From Lantana camara (lineage: Eukaryota > Streptophyta > Magnoliopsida > Lamiales > Verbenaceae): 64,000 nucleotides of DNA. The DNA lies in assembly GCA_037501455.1 (NCBI GenBank), contig CM074863.1, forward strand, positions 61,175,501-61,239,500, given 5' to 3'. Position numbers and translations under genes: made by a program. The notes below the pieces were generated by a model. It was given only the letters and a program-made list of their open reading frames with translations, searched no databases and was not told the DNA's origin. Shown piece by piece: positions 46,906 through 58,332 of the stretch (position 1 is the first letter of the stretch; each line of letters begins with the position of its first letter).

Positions 46906-48349
46906 TCACTGATCGGAAGGGAACAACTCTGGATGGAACTGTCTCATCTTGTCTTCGGTCTCCCACGTGGCTTCTTCGGTCTTATCACTTCTCCAAAGAA
47001 CCTTAACCATGGGAATCTTCCGGTTCCTTAATTCCTGAAACTTCTTATCCAATATCTTAACCGGTTGCTGAACAAAGGTCAGACTCGATTCCAATTCCAC
47101 TTCTTCAACGGGAATGATCTCGGTTTCATCGGGGTAGTATTTCCTCAACTGAGACACGTGAAATACATTATGAATCCCCGTGAGGCTCGGTGGTAGGTCC
47201 AATCTGTAAGCAACTTCTCCAACTCTTTCCAAAATCTCATAAGGACCTAAATAACGAGGTTTAAGCTTACCTCCTTTCCCAATCCGAGCAAACCCTTTTC
47301 GTGGAGACGCCTTCAAGAATACCCGGTCTCCAACCTCAAACTCGAGATCTCTTCTGCGACGATCGGCGTAGCTTTTCTGTCTGTCCTGAGCTGCTTTCAT
47401 CCGTTGTTTTATTAATTGGACTTTCTCAATCATAGTTTCAACGACCTTGGAAGGTTTTTCCAACTTTCACCTTTCTTAACACCTTACTGTTTAGTCCATC
47501 TCCACTCCTCCAGGTCAAAGAACAATGGAGAACGACACTTCCTACCATAACTTAGCTCATACGGCGCCATTCCAATCGAAGCCTGAAAACTGTTGTTGTA
47601 CGCAAACTCAATCAAAGGTAGCTGATCAAGCCAAGAAGACTAAAAATCCAAAGAACAAGCTCGAAGCAAATCCTCGAGAAATCTTGTTAATCTCTCGGAC
47701 TGACCATCCGCTGAGGATGAAAAGCTGTACTAAACTGGAGCTTCGTACCTAAAACCTCTTGCAATTCACGCCACAACTTCGAAGTGAACCGTGGATCTCT
47801 GTCTGAAACTATACTAACCGGAATCCCGTGAAGTCTAACAATCTCCCGGTTATAAAGCTCGGCTAGCTTGCGAATCTTATACGACATCCGAACCGGCAGA
47901 AAATGTGCAGACTTCATCAAACTGTCCAAAATCACCCAAATCCCATCGAATCCACCTTTCACTTTAGGTAATCCGGACACGAAATCCATCGTCACCTGTT
48001 CCCACTTCCACTCAGGAATAGGTAACGGCTGAAGAAGACCTCCCGGTTTCTGATGCTCGGCCTTCACTTTCTGACAAGTGAGACAATGCCTCACAAACTC
48101 GGCCACATCTTTCTTCAATCCACGCCACCAATAATATTGCCTTAAGTCCTTATACATCTTGTTTCCTCCGGGGTGGATAGAATAAGCCGATCTGTGAGCT
48201 TCCTCGAGCAAAACCCGTTTCAACTCTTCGGGCACAACCACTCGGTTCTTGAAACGAAGAAGACCGGTTTCATCGAACCCGAATGGACACTCCGGATCAG
48301 CTCTTGCCTTAGCTACCAATTTCTGAACTTCCACATCCGGGTTCCTTCA
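46906..48349 (-). pseudogene. integrase region of gypsy pol, broken
   Basis: 48334-47687 gives the zinc-binding N-terminus (HRSAYSIHPGG, then CLTCQKVKAEH) and the catalytic core with its first two acidic residues (VTMDFVSGLP; IVSDRDPRFTS). A one-base loss after FHPQ near 47697 removes the frame before the third acidic residue. A stop near 47640 and a further one-base loss near 47457 follow. 47463-46906 holds the GPY/F-type C-terminal region (LGPYEILERVGEVAYRLDLP) and a chromodomain-like end (VKVLWRSDKTEEATWE). That end, with LTRs of about 2.5 kb, suggests the Del/Tekay group of chromoviruses (inference). The fragment at 53497-54162 is more intact over the same stretch. Confidence 0.88.
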
Positions 48350-49419
48350 AATAACACCCTGTCAATCCAGAACTCACACTTGCTGAATTTGGCAAATAAC
48401 TGATGTTCCTTCAAAGTCCTCAATACCAACTGAAGGTGTCTTGCATGCTCCTCGGCAGACTTCGAGAAAACCAGGATATCATCAATAAAAATAACCACAA
48501 ACTTATCCAGAAAAGGCCTGAAAATCCTGTGCATCATATCCATAAAAGCTGCTGGGGCATTGGTCAAACCAAACGGCATCACAACAAACTCATAATGCCC
48601 ATACCGAGTGTTAAATCCTGTCTTAGAAATATCCCCTGCTCGGATTCGTAACTGGTAGTATCCTCGTCTCAAATCCAATTTCGAGTAGACTTTCGATCCC
48701 TGAAGTATGTCAAACAACTCCTCGATATGTGGAAGAGGATACTTGTTCTTGATCGTCATCCGGTTCAACTCCCTATAGTCTATACACATTCTCAAGGTTC
48801 CGTCCTTCTTCTTTACAAACAAAACCGGTGCACCCCAGGGAGAAGAACTCGGTCTAATATACCCAATCTCCAACAATGCATCAAGTTGAGTCTTCAGCTC
48901 TTTCAACTCGGCCAGAGCCATACGATACGGAGTCTTGGAGTACGGCTCTGCATTCGGGTACAAATCAACCACAAACTCAATTTCCCGTTCTGGAGGTAAA
49001 GAATCCAATTCCTCAGGAAAGACCTCAGGAAACTCCTTCACTACTTCCGTTTCTTCCAACTTACTTTGATCCTTGGGCTTGTTGAGAATATAAGCAATGA
49101 AACCCGTGGCTCCCTCTCGAACCAACTTATGAGCTTCAGAAAAAGAAAGTAGAGGCACAGTCTTGGAACTCCAACCCACTACCAAATCTGATCCCAACTG
49201 AACCCTCTTTGCCCTGCAATCAACTGTGGCAGAATGTCTGTACAACCAATCCATGCCCAAAATGGATCCATAGCAAGTCATCGGCAGCTCAATGAAGTCT
49301 GATAAGAAAACTCGGCCCTCGATGCTCACCGGAACCTCTCTGAACACCCGATCAGATTCTAAACTACCACCAAACGGAGTACTAACCACATAACATGCAG
49401 AAGAGCGAGTAACAGGCAA
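48313..49419 (-). pseudogene. protease end and reverse transcriptase of gypsy pol, RNase H deleted
   Basis: The frame opens in the last part of the aspartic protease ([19 protein letters not shown]) and continues into a well-kept RT: ASP-linker [14 protein letters not shown], then [33 protein letters not shown] (first catalytic Asp), [11 protein letters not shown] and [11 protein letters not shown] (the FIDD active site). It ends abruptly after CEFWIDRV: the connection and RNase H domains that should follow are missing and integrase-side sequence ([15 protein letters not shown]) begins almost at once near 48349. A deletion of several hundred bases to about 1 kb is inferred from family layout. 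The frame upstream (gag-protease) is offset by one, near 49419. Confidence 0.9.
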
Positions 49420-50714
49420 GGCAAAGAAACAGATATAGTACTCGAAAGAAAGGAGTGAGTAGCTCCCGGATCAAACAAGGTATGAATGTTCGTGCCATGT
49501 ATGCAAACGGTACCTTCAACTACCGCGGCTGGATCAATATCAGCATCCTGCTGCTCACCCTCCAAAGCATAAGTACGAGCCCTGATCAGTGGTCTCGGTG
49601 CTCCAGGTCGTGGCATCCTGCGATCTGGACAGCCATCTACCATATGCTCGTCGCTCCCACAAAGTAGGCATAAACCCAGACGCCTCCTGCAGTTCTCATA
49701 AACGTGTGTCCTCTGTCCACAGAAGGTACAAGCAGGCCTCTCGGGTGGTGGTGGCAAAGCTGGAGCAACTGGAGCTCGAATCACTGGTCCTGCTGGTCGG
49801 GGCTTCTTCCCTGGGCCCTGTAGAGCTGGTGGTGAAGAAGAATAAACCATCGGCCTCTTGCCTGAAGCAGAACCCGAACCTGAACCCTTATACCCTGATC
49901 CGACACCTCTGATACCCGATCTAGAACCTCTGAATCCCGATCCTGACCCTGAGCCCGAACCTGAGCCTGAACGATAAGTAGACCGCCTCGCATTCACCGA
50001 ATCCTCAACTAACAAGGCCTTCTTAGTAGCCTTCACCCACGTGCTCGTGTTAACCGCCTCAATCGCTGCCTGAATATCCGGTCTAAGGCCCTGAACAAAC
50101 TGCATCGCCTTATGGAAATCATCACTCGCTATATTAGGAGCATAGCAGGACAATCTCTCAAACTCGGCGATATACTCTGAGACCGACCTGCTTCCTTGCT
50201 TGAGCTCTGTAAATTCTTTCAATCTTCGAGTGCGAGAAGATGGAGGAATGAACTTGTTTCTGAACTCTCTAACAAACACTTCCCAGTTCACTTCCTCGCC
50301 TGCCACCTCTAACACTATCCGAGCACTCTCCCACCAAGAATAGACCTCACCCTGAATCAAAGAAATGGTACAACGGACCTTCTCCCGGGACTCACAAGGA
50401 ATGAGCTCCCAAACTCTCTCAATCTCCCTAAGCCACTGGTCGGCCTGAATATCATTTCCTTTATAAAACTTGGGAGGATGCTGGTTCTGAAACTCCCTAA
50501 AAACAGCTGATATCTGTGCCCCTGGCTGTGGTGGTGGAACTGGCGGTGCTGGAGGAACATAATCCCGGACTCTCTGATCAATAAGACCCACCACGGCGTT
50601 CATAAAATCCTGTGGCTGAGCCTGAGGAGGTGGAGGTGGTGATCTCTCCCGGTGATGATAACGATGATGTCGATGTCTAGGAGAACGATCACGATGATGT
50701 CTATCGCGAGCCAT
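49359..50714 (-). pseudogene. Gag and N-terminal protease of gypsy element
   Basis: 451 codons starting MARDRHHRDRSPRHRHH, a basic N-terminus. The capsid-like retrotransposon gag domain lies at about residues 80-240 (PKFYKGNDIQADQWL, LKQGSRSVSEYIAEFERL). A Gly-Ser-rich linker follows (249-285), then two zinc knuckles: CTFCGQRTHVYENC (327-340) and CLLCGSDEHMVDGC (347-360). The protease starts at about 400 with [10 protein letters not shown] (Asp413), where most relatives have a Ser in place of Pro. The frame then drifts into a meaningless tail after about 425, because of a one-base shift to the frame at 49419. Gag itself looks intact. The start is 260 bases inside the LTR boundary, a normal spacing after the primer site. 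Confidence 0.88.
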
Positions 50715-50954
50715 CCTGAAATCAAGTCACTATTGTGCATGTTCGATTAGTAATGCCAATGTGTGCAAATAATTCAAGACTACACATAAGTTATAAAGTT
50801 CGAACAATTCACCAAATTCAAGTAAGTCCAAAGAGGTCAAGTAGGTTCAAATATATCAAATAACGATGCAAGACTCTCAAATTGACAATTAGTTCCTATG
50901 CCGTGCGACCTAGACTCACAAGACACGACACTAGAGACCCGGTTTTGCAACCGG

Positions 50955-50966
50955 GCTCTGATACCA
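50955..50966 (-). other. primer-binding site (initiator tRNA-Met) of reverse gypsy element
   Basis: Reads TGGTATCAGAGC on the reverse strand, eight bases inside the LTR end at 50975. Confidence 0.92.
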
Positions 50967-50974
50967 CCGTAGGA

Positions 50975-53462
50975 TGTAGCACCCGGAACGCTAGGCACCA
51001 CATCCCCCGCACTATAGTCCCGATCCACATATGAAATGGACAATCCATACATGAATCAAAGCTATAGCGAACGGGAGACAATAAAATGACACAAGGCTAG
51101 GCGGGTACCCTCAATTGCAAAAAACCAAACCAACCATCAGAGTAAATAAAAGCGGAAGCAATAACATTCATTAAATACTTATAGGTACCGTATTTATTTA
51201 TTTACTAATAGGTACCAACAATTACACTATCAATACAATATCATCTCCAAAATAGGTAACAAGGCATGATACAAAATATCCCAAGTAGCTATACATGATC
51301 AAAATGTGGGAATGAAGTGTGCTAGACCCAAATTTAAAGACAACTAGACTCTAAATTCCCGCCTACCACGCCCTGCAAAACAACTGAAAAGTTGAGGTGT
51401 CAGTCCAACACAGACTGAGCGAGGGGTATAAATAAATATAAGGGCACAAACATGCAAGTCATAATCTCGGGTAATAATTTTTGGAAAACAATACAATTTA
51501 ATAGAATAAAAGGAATACTATCACCCGAGGTTACAACTAATTCAATTTCAATTTAACCAATTCAATACAATCAATTTGTGGCCCGGCGAGTGGGGCAATT
51601 CTCCAACCTTACACCGACTGTGTAATCAATCAATCAATTACTTATTAGGTGATTAAGTGATCAAGCAATCTATTACTGTGCACAATTAGCAGTTTCAATG
51701 GCACCTTCTTCCTCCGGGTGATGGTGGGATTGCAAGGCCCCACCATCCAATCAATCTGGGCAGAGGTAACATGAATCCCTAAGCCCGGAATTCCTTCCTC
51801 CCCTAATCTCCTAGGGGATTCAGGGTTCATCCTAATTTGGTGAGGATAGCTCTCGAGTTACCCGTCAGCCCATGCTTTCGCGGTTGGCTCGAGCCACTAC
51901 CCTCGGGCCCACAGTACAATACAATACTCGCCAAAACAATCAATCAATCCATCAATAATTCGATAAATCCTTTGAAAACCAATCTCATTTGAAAACTATA
52001 ATATATAGATAGGTTTTGGCTTAAAATTTCACATAGGGTTATACGGGTCCTATGTATCTAAAATTAAACCTCACCTGAACGACCCAAAAACAACTAAGGA
52101 AACAGCTCACGGGGCCTGCTCCTCGTCACCAGGAAGCTGGTCTGTGCAAGAAAGACAAATGTCCGTGAAACACGACTCAAAATGTACCAAATATGACGAA
52201 TGGCGGAAATGCAACGAGATGATGGGAAAAATACAATGTACCAGGAAAATATTGCGTTTCGACATGTATTCAGTCATATAATAGCAATTAGGGGTCAAAG
52301 AAGCCGTCAGAACGAGGGGCTAAAAATGCAATTTTATGCAGTGAATTTTGAGCACTTTCTGGAGTCTGGGAACGGCCGTTCCGGCTTCCCTTTGAAAATG
52401 GGAAGGGCCGTTCCCATGGCCCTCAGAAACGCGTCAGCGTTTTTTTTTTTTTTAAAGGGAAAACGTTTTAGCTGGGAACGACCCTTCCGGCACACAGGCC
52501 AAAATGGGAACGGCCGTTCCCAGTCTCGCTGGCCTGACTCAGAATCATGGGAACGGCCGTTCCAGTTTTAAACTGGGGTTGGGAATGGCCGTTCCCAAAA
52601 TACGTGAGCAGCTGAAGAAGAACAGAAACAAAGCAGCAATGGAGTAACAACAATCAACCACCAAAAATGGCTTCAAGCCAAGATGTAATGCATATATTTG
52701 ATGCAATAAATATACTAGCTTACATATAATCAATAACAATTCATTTAAACACTCATTTCCCATGTTAGATCATCAATAATCATTCATTCAAAACCCATAT
52801 CAACAATCATGCTCCAAGTCCATAAAACTCAAGATATATGCACCAAACTTAAGCTTAATGATCACAAACATATTTCCAACAACAAATACACAATTTAACA
52901 AATCCAATACCGAGCCCTATTTATGCCATATTTCAAGAAAATAATCAAAGTCCCAAAATTACCTCAATTGCAAGAAATGGAAGCCAAGAAGAAGAAATGA
53001 TGATGATGATGCTTCTATGTCCACAAATCCCACAAAAATTAACTTGAATGATGAAATCTCCCTCTTATCTTGCTAGGGTTGGTCTCGGTTGAGCAAGGAA
53101 GAAAATGGAGCAAAGAAGAAATGTTTGTATGAAATGGGAATGTAATGGTACGTGGATGCTGCTAATGAAAGGGGAAGAGATGGCCAATTTTCAATTGAGT
53201 CCTTCCACTTATTAAGTCATGTAATTAAGTCCATAAAAGAATTAAATCCCATTCGGGAAAAATAATTCACATTGCAATCACGTTCAATTTATGCGATAAA
53301 TATGATATGATATGAATATTCAATAAAATACATAGAATATAATTTTATAAAATTATGTCATGCTATGGAAAATTAAAGAAATGAGCAATTAATAATTAAA
53401 ATCTAACTCTCAAACGCACACGTGTCGATCATACCTGAATTGCCGAAAGCTGGGGCGTTACA
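50975..53462 (-). mobile_element. gypsy element, shared 5' LTR (2488 bp)
   Basis: Same termini as 43560-46871 and nearly identical without the nested solo LTR. It is flanked on its left by primer site and gag and on its right by another pol 3' end. It is therefore the LTR shared between two tandem units, not a simple outer LTR. Confidence 0.92.
52367..52597. repeat. six palindromes TGGGAAC-GGCC-GTTCCCA, second LTR
   Basis: Same six units as at 44954-45184, with a few single-base differences (for example GGGAACGACCCTTCC in the third). Confidence 0.9.
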
Positions 53463-54179
53463 ATCCTCCCTCCTTAAAAGAATCTAGTCCCCAGATTCAC
53501 TGATCGGAAGGGAACAACTCTGGATGGAACCGTCTCATCTTGTCTTTGGTCTCCCACGTGGCTTCTTCAGTCTTATCACTTCTCCAAAGAACCTTAACCA
53601 TGAGAATCTTCCGGTTCCTTAATTCCTGAAACTTCTTATCCAATTTCTTAACCGGTTGCTGAACAAAGGTCAGACTCGGTTCCAATTCCACTTCTTCAAC
53701 TGGAATGATCTCGGTTTCATCGGGGTAGTATTTCCTCAACTGAGACATGTGAAATACATTATGAATCCCCGTGAGGCTCGGTGGTAGGTCCAATCTGTAA
53801 GCAACTTCTCCAACTCTTTCCAAAATCTCATAAGGACCTAAATAACGAGGTTTAAGCTTACCTCCTTTCCCAATCCGAGCAAACCCTTTTCGTGGAGAAG
53901 CCTTCAAGAATACCCGGTCTCCAACCTCAAACTCGAGTTCTCTTCTGCGACGATCGGCGTAGCTTTTCTGTCTGTCCTGAGCTGCTTTCATCCGTTGTTT
54001 TCTTAATTGGACTTTCTCAATCATAGTTTCAACGGCCTTGGAAGGTTTTTCCAACTTTTCACCTTTCTTAACACCTTCCTGTTTAGTCCATCTCCACTCT
54101 TCCAGGTCAAAGAACAACGGAGAACGACACTTCCTACCATAAAGTAGCTCATACGGTGCCATTCCAATCGAAGCCTGAA
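53463..54179 (-). pseudogene. truncated second internal region: integrase C-terminus
   Basis: A second copy of the pol 3' end, adjoining the outer side of the right LTR. The 221-codon frame 54162-53497 starts MAPYELLYGRKCRSPLFFD and runs unbroken through GPYEILERVG to the chromodomain-like end (VKVLWRSDKTEEATWE). The copy at 46906 has a one-base deletion and other changes in the same stretch. Homology stops at 54179 and unrelated AT-rich sequence with an A-run begins, so the outer unit lost the rest of its internal region and its own 5' LTR. Confidence 0.88.
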
Positions 54180-54576
54180 ATAATTGAAAATGAAAATATA
54201 CATTTTATATTTTCATATGAACTCCAAAAAAAAAAAAAAAATGAAAATGAAAAGAATAATTGACCTTCCCTTGTGTGCATATCTACCAAGTGAAATATAA
54301 GATCAAGGCATAAATTAGCTAAAAGAATCCTTTATTTTACATTTATAAAAATTAAATACAGGGCAGATAAAAATTAAAATCAAGAATTCAAAATACCCAA
54401 TTTCAATCAAACAGAAGGCATTGATTAAGCAACTACCATCTTTATTACCTCCCAACAACACAGATACTACACTGTAGGTCCCCTCCGAGTCTGATATTTC
54501 CTCACAGTTACAAACATTTCTCACTTCAAATATTCTGCAACACATTTTCACTTTCTCAAAATATAGCAAAGCAACA
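54180..54576. other. upstream region of the subtilase pseudogene
   Basis: Starts at the gypsy truncation point. It has an A16-17 run at about 54225-54241 and AT-rich DNA. The last bases before the start codon (CAAAATATAGCAAAGCAACA) look like a short leader. No clear TATA box was fixed. The reverse open frame 54315-54569 is not recognised. Confidence 0.5.
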
Positions 54577-56885
54577 ATGGCGGAAATCCCACTAGTTAAA
54601 TGGAAGCTTAACCTGCTTCTTCTTCTTTTCTCAAGCTACGTTGCTACAACTACAATTGAGAGGAAGAAAACATACATAATATACATGGATAAATGGGCAA
54701 AGCCACATCAATTTACAGACCATAAGGAATGGTATTCATCCATGGTGAAATCGGCACTATCATCGAGAACCGAGAAGGTGGCAGATAACGCAGGAGGTGA
54801 AGATCGAATAATCTACAATTACCAGACCACTTTCCACGGCATTGCTGCTCAGCTAACAGAAAAAGAAATAGAGAGAATCAAACGACTAGATGGAGTAATG
54901 ACTGTTTTTCCTGAAACTGTTTACCATCTTCACACCACGAGAAGCCCGTTATTCCTCGGACTCGAACGTGAGGACAGCACCAGTGCGCTTTCGGACAAGA
55001 TTTCCAACTCCGCCGTTGTGGTCGGAGTTTTAGATACCGGGATATGGCCAGAGAGCCCGAGTTTCAATGACTCGGGCATGACTCGGACACCGACTCACTG
55101 GAAAGGGGCCTGTGAAACAGGCCGGGGCTTTGGGAAGCATCATTGTAACAAAAAGATAGTGGGTGCAAGAGTTTTTTACAGGGGCTATGAGGCGGCGTCG
55201 GGAAAAATCAACGAGCAAGAAGAGTTCAAATCACCGAGAGATCAAGACGGGCATGGAACTCACACGGCAGCGACGGTCACTGGTTCGCCAGTACATGGGG
55301 CTAATCTTTTGGGTTATGCTTATGGAACAGCGCGTGGGATGGCTATTGGAGCAAGAGTAGCGGCTTACAAAGTTTGCTGGACTGGTGGCTGTTTCAGCTC
55401 TGATATTCTCTCTGCTGTAGATCAGGCTGTCGCCAACGGTGTTAATGTTCTGTCAATCTCGTTAGGCGGGGCGTTTCGTCGTATTATCGTGATAGTTTAT
55501 CTATTGGCGCTTTTGGGGCCATGGAAATGGGTGTTTTCGTTTCTTGCTCTGGCGGGAACGGCGGCCCAGATCCAATCAGTCTCACAAAGGTCTCGCCGTG
55601 GGTGACCACAGTCGGTGCTAGCACCATGGACAGAGATTTTCCGGCGACTATTAAGCTCGGCACTGGTAAATATGTCACCGGAGCTTCATTATACAGAGGC
55701 CAGAGAAATTTTGACGCAAACAGACAGTACCCATTAATCTACCGTGGAAGCAACTCCAACAATCTCACGCCAAGCTCGATGTGCTTAGAAGGAACCCTCG
55801 ACTGCCGCTCCGTCGCCGGGAAAATCGTGATATGCGACCGTGGTATCGCTGCGAACGGCGTTGGCGGAGTTGGCGTGATTCTGTCCAACACCGCTGCGAA
55901 CGGCGAAGAGCTCGTTGCCGACTGTCATCTCCCCTCGGGGGTGGCAGTGGGCGAGACAACCGGAAAAATGATAAAACACTATTCAACAAGTAGAAACGCC
56001 ACCGCAACACTAGCGTTTCTAAGCACCAAGCTAAAAATTCGGCCGTCTCCGGTGGTGGCAGCTTTTTCATCAAGAGGCCCAAACATACTCTCCCTCGAGA
56101 CCTTAAAACCAGACATGGTAGCGCCTGGTGTGAACATTCTCGCCGCTTGGATCAGAGAATTAGGGGCGTCAAGTTTGCTGACCGATCACCGCCGCACGAA
56201 GTTCAATATCTTGTCCCGAACATCAATATCTTATCCCCATGTGAGTGGTATCGCCACTTTAATCAAATCGAGGCACCCAGATTGGAGCCCCGCCGCCATT
56301 AAATCTGCTTTAATGACGACAGATTATGTCCACGACAACACTCAAAAGCCTTTGTGAGACGCTTCATCTGCGACACCTTCGACTCCGTATGATCACGGCT
56401 CCGGCCATATAAATCCTATGAAAGCCCTCGACCCCGGCTTGATCTACGATATTACCCCTCAAGATTACTTTGACTTTCTCTGTTCTCAGGGGCTGACATC
56501 ATCGGAGCTGGTGGTTTTCACGAAATTCGCTAACAGAACCTGCCGGAAATCTTTTGCTAGCCACGGCGACTTGAATTACCCGGCGATTTCGGTTGTTTTG
56601 CCGGAGAAGGGAAATAGAACGGTTTTGGTTCTTCATAGGACGGTTACTAATGTTGGTAATCCTGTTTCGAGTTACCATATTGCGGTGTCACAGTTTAAGG
56701 GTGTGTTTGTTAAGGTTGAGCCTGAGAGATTGGATTTCACCAAGGAGCGCAAGAGGATGACTTATAAGATCACTTTTTCGACCAGGTCTAGACAAACAGC
56801 ACCTGAGTTTGGAGCAATAATATGGAGGGATGGAGTGCATAGAGTGAGAAGCCCTATTATAGTAACTTGGCTACCACCGTTGTAA
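54577..56885 (+). pseudogene. subtilisin-like serine protease (SBT1.3-like), two inactivating lesions
   Basis: Intronless, with sequence matching about 770 residues. Residues 1-25 form a signal peptide (LNLLLLLFSSYVAT), about 32-116 an I9 propeptide, then a catalytic domain with Asp153 (VLDTGIWPES) and His226 (DGHGTHTAA). The frame breaks at residue 297: a G-run at 55468-55471 has one G too few, and the frame resumes one phase over with the oxyanion Asn (SGGNGGP). The serine motif at 56217-56237 reads RTSISYPHVSG where the family has GTSMSCPHVSG: the Ser is kept but three neighbours are changed. A TGA at 56355-56357 interrupts before DASSATPSTPYDHGSGHINP. The fibronectin-III-like C-terminus then runs to WLPPL at 56885. 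The PA-like segment lies about 55690-55990. Wording close to Arabidopsis SBT1.3 is from memory. The family acts in the cell wall after secretion. Confidence 0.9.
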
Positions 56886-57082
56886 TATCATGCTGGCAGA
56901 GTAATAAGGAGATTTTTATGTCAAGATCTCAATGCTTTTAATTAGCTCATTTGTTTCGTTTTTTGTTTTTAATGATTGATGAAATGTTGTTTTCTTGTTC
57001 TTTTACCAATCTCGCAATGCTTAATTATCGGATTGCATACGGGATCTTCTGCTCCAATTGGTGCTTCATCTCCTGCTCCACT
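56886..57082 (+). other. 3' flank of subtilase pseudogene
   Basis: AT-rich. Contains AATGATTGATGAAATG but no definite polyadenylation signal. No gene. Confidence 0.4.
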
Positions 57083-57971
57083 TAGGGGCGAACAAAAAAC
57101 CCGAACCGAACCGAAACCGAAACCGAAACCGAACCGAGATTAACCGAATCGAACCGAGGGGTTCGATTTCGGTTTCGATTATTATTTTTTAAAACTTCGG
57201 TTTTGGTAAAATCCGAAAACCGAACATACACCCTTTAGTTTAACCTTTTTTGATTTTTATGCCTTTTTGACGATTTTGTGATTTTTCCCAAATTCACATT
57301 CACACTCCATTTCACTTTTCACTTCCACATAGACCTTTTAAAGCCAAGCCCTAGGTTCCAGTTTTCACTTTTCTTTTCAGCCACCAAGACACGCGGCCGC
57401 CACCTCCCACCAAGGTCCAAGACGACGACGCCGCCAACACCACAATCGGTTCGCCTTGCTTTAGATGCCGTCGCCGCCTCTACTGCCCGAAGCACCCAAT
57501 TTTCCGATAAGCCCTCGTCTAGTCTTCCCTTTCTTTTCTAATTTTCTTTTGAAATCTATGAGGATTTGTGGGATTTATTCGATGAAGATTCAAAACTTTG
57601 ATTTGTTAATGAAGATCAATTTTTTTTTTCTTGAATTTGTGCATAACTTTTCCAAGTTTCTTAATTTGTTGATTTGTAGAACTTTGGTTTGATGACTTAT
57701 TTATGTTGTAAAACTATTTTGCTGTTTTAGATTTTTTTTTTTTTTTTTTTTTTTTAGTTTTTCAGCCTTTTCTTTTTTTTTTTTTTTTTCTAAACATGAG
57801 TTCTTCTTTTTCGGTAAATAACCGAAACCGAACCGAAAAAATTCGATTTTTAGCGAACCGAAATCAAGGCTCATCGGTTCGGTAAATGGTTAGGTAAAAT
57901 CAAAAACCGAAAATTCGGTTAATCGAATCGATTTACCGAATTTTCGATTTTTAACCGAATGAACACCCATA
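57083..57971. mobile_element. candidate non-autonomous hAT-like element rich in AACCGAA
   Basis: The left end has AGGGGCGAAC then repeated CCGAACCGAAACCGAA. The right end mirrors it (GGTAAATAACCGAAACC near 57813, ending AACCGAATGAACACCCAT). The outermost bases TAGGGGCG and, reversed, TATGGGTG resemble hAT-type ends, and AACCGAA-rich subterminal DNA is common in such plant repeats. No 8-bp target duplication was found. The middle has a GC-rich leader-like tract (57395-57500) and T-runs at about 57730-57790. Small open frames here are not recognised. Confidence 0.4.
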
Positions 57972-58260
57972 GGGAAAACAAAGTGCCCGGGAAATTCTCC
58001 AACATTGGCACTTCTTTTTATCAAAACAATTTTTCTGCCATATGTCTCTAGGACTGCACCATCGCTAAGAGGATTTTTCTTTTTCTTTTTATCAAAACAA
58101 TGTTGCTACTGACTTGAATGTGTAAGTGGTCTTTTATATACTAATGAGATCTTAATAAGTATTAGATGGTATAATCTCTCAAAAATTAAATAAAAGATTA
58201 ACATGATTCTTATAAGTTGATGGAGTTAATTAATAAGTATTAGAACAATTATTTCGTTTT
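57972..58260. other. no gene seen
   Basis: AT-rich sequence with a short duplication of TTTTTATCAAAACAAT (57996-58032 and 58087-58103). Nothing else recognised. Confidence 0.5.
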
Positions 58261-58332
58261 TGGAGATGCGAGGAATCGAACCCTATTCCTCTCACCGACA
58301 AAGTGAGGCTCTACCAATTGAGCTACATCCCC
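58261..58332 (-). tRNA. tRNA-Ala-like sequence, decaying
   Basis: On the reverse strand, 72 nt with acceptor arms GGGGATG/CATCTCC plus A, including a G3-U70 pair, the alanine identity mark. The D-arm is TAGCTCAATTGGTAGAGC and the anticodon stem CTCAC/GTGAG. The loop TTTGTCG would give TGT by position, not an Ala anticodon, and the base after it is C where a purine is expected. One base is missing between D and anticodon arms, and the T-stem (TAGGG/CCTCG) has a mismatch and wobbles. The D-arm and A/B box positions are good. Best read as a tRNA pseudogene or the head of a tRNA-derived repeat. Confidence 0.6.

Noticed and set aside
47525..49993. Multiple forward and off-frame open frames in the gypsy internal region
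   Set aside because: Shadows of gag-pol on the opposite strand. The reverse frames with recognisable motifs account for the region.
54213..54224. ATGAACTC shared with the flank at 43552-43559 as a possible lost target duplication
   Set aside because: The right junction is a truncated internal region 35 bp away, not an LTR end, so this eight-base match is probably chance.
55765..56082. Arg-rich reverse and second-frame proteins over the subtilase
   Set aside because: High-GC shadow frames of the real coding frame.
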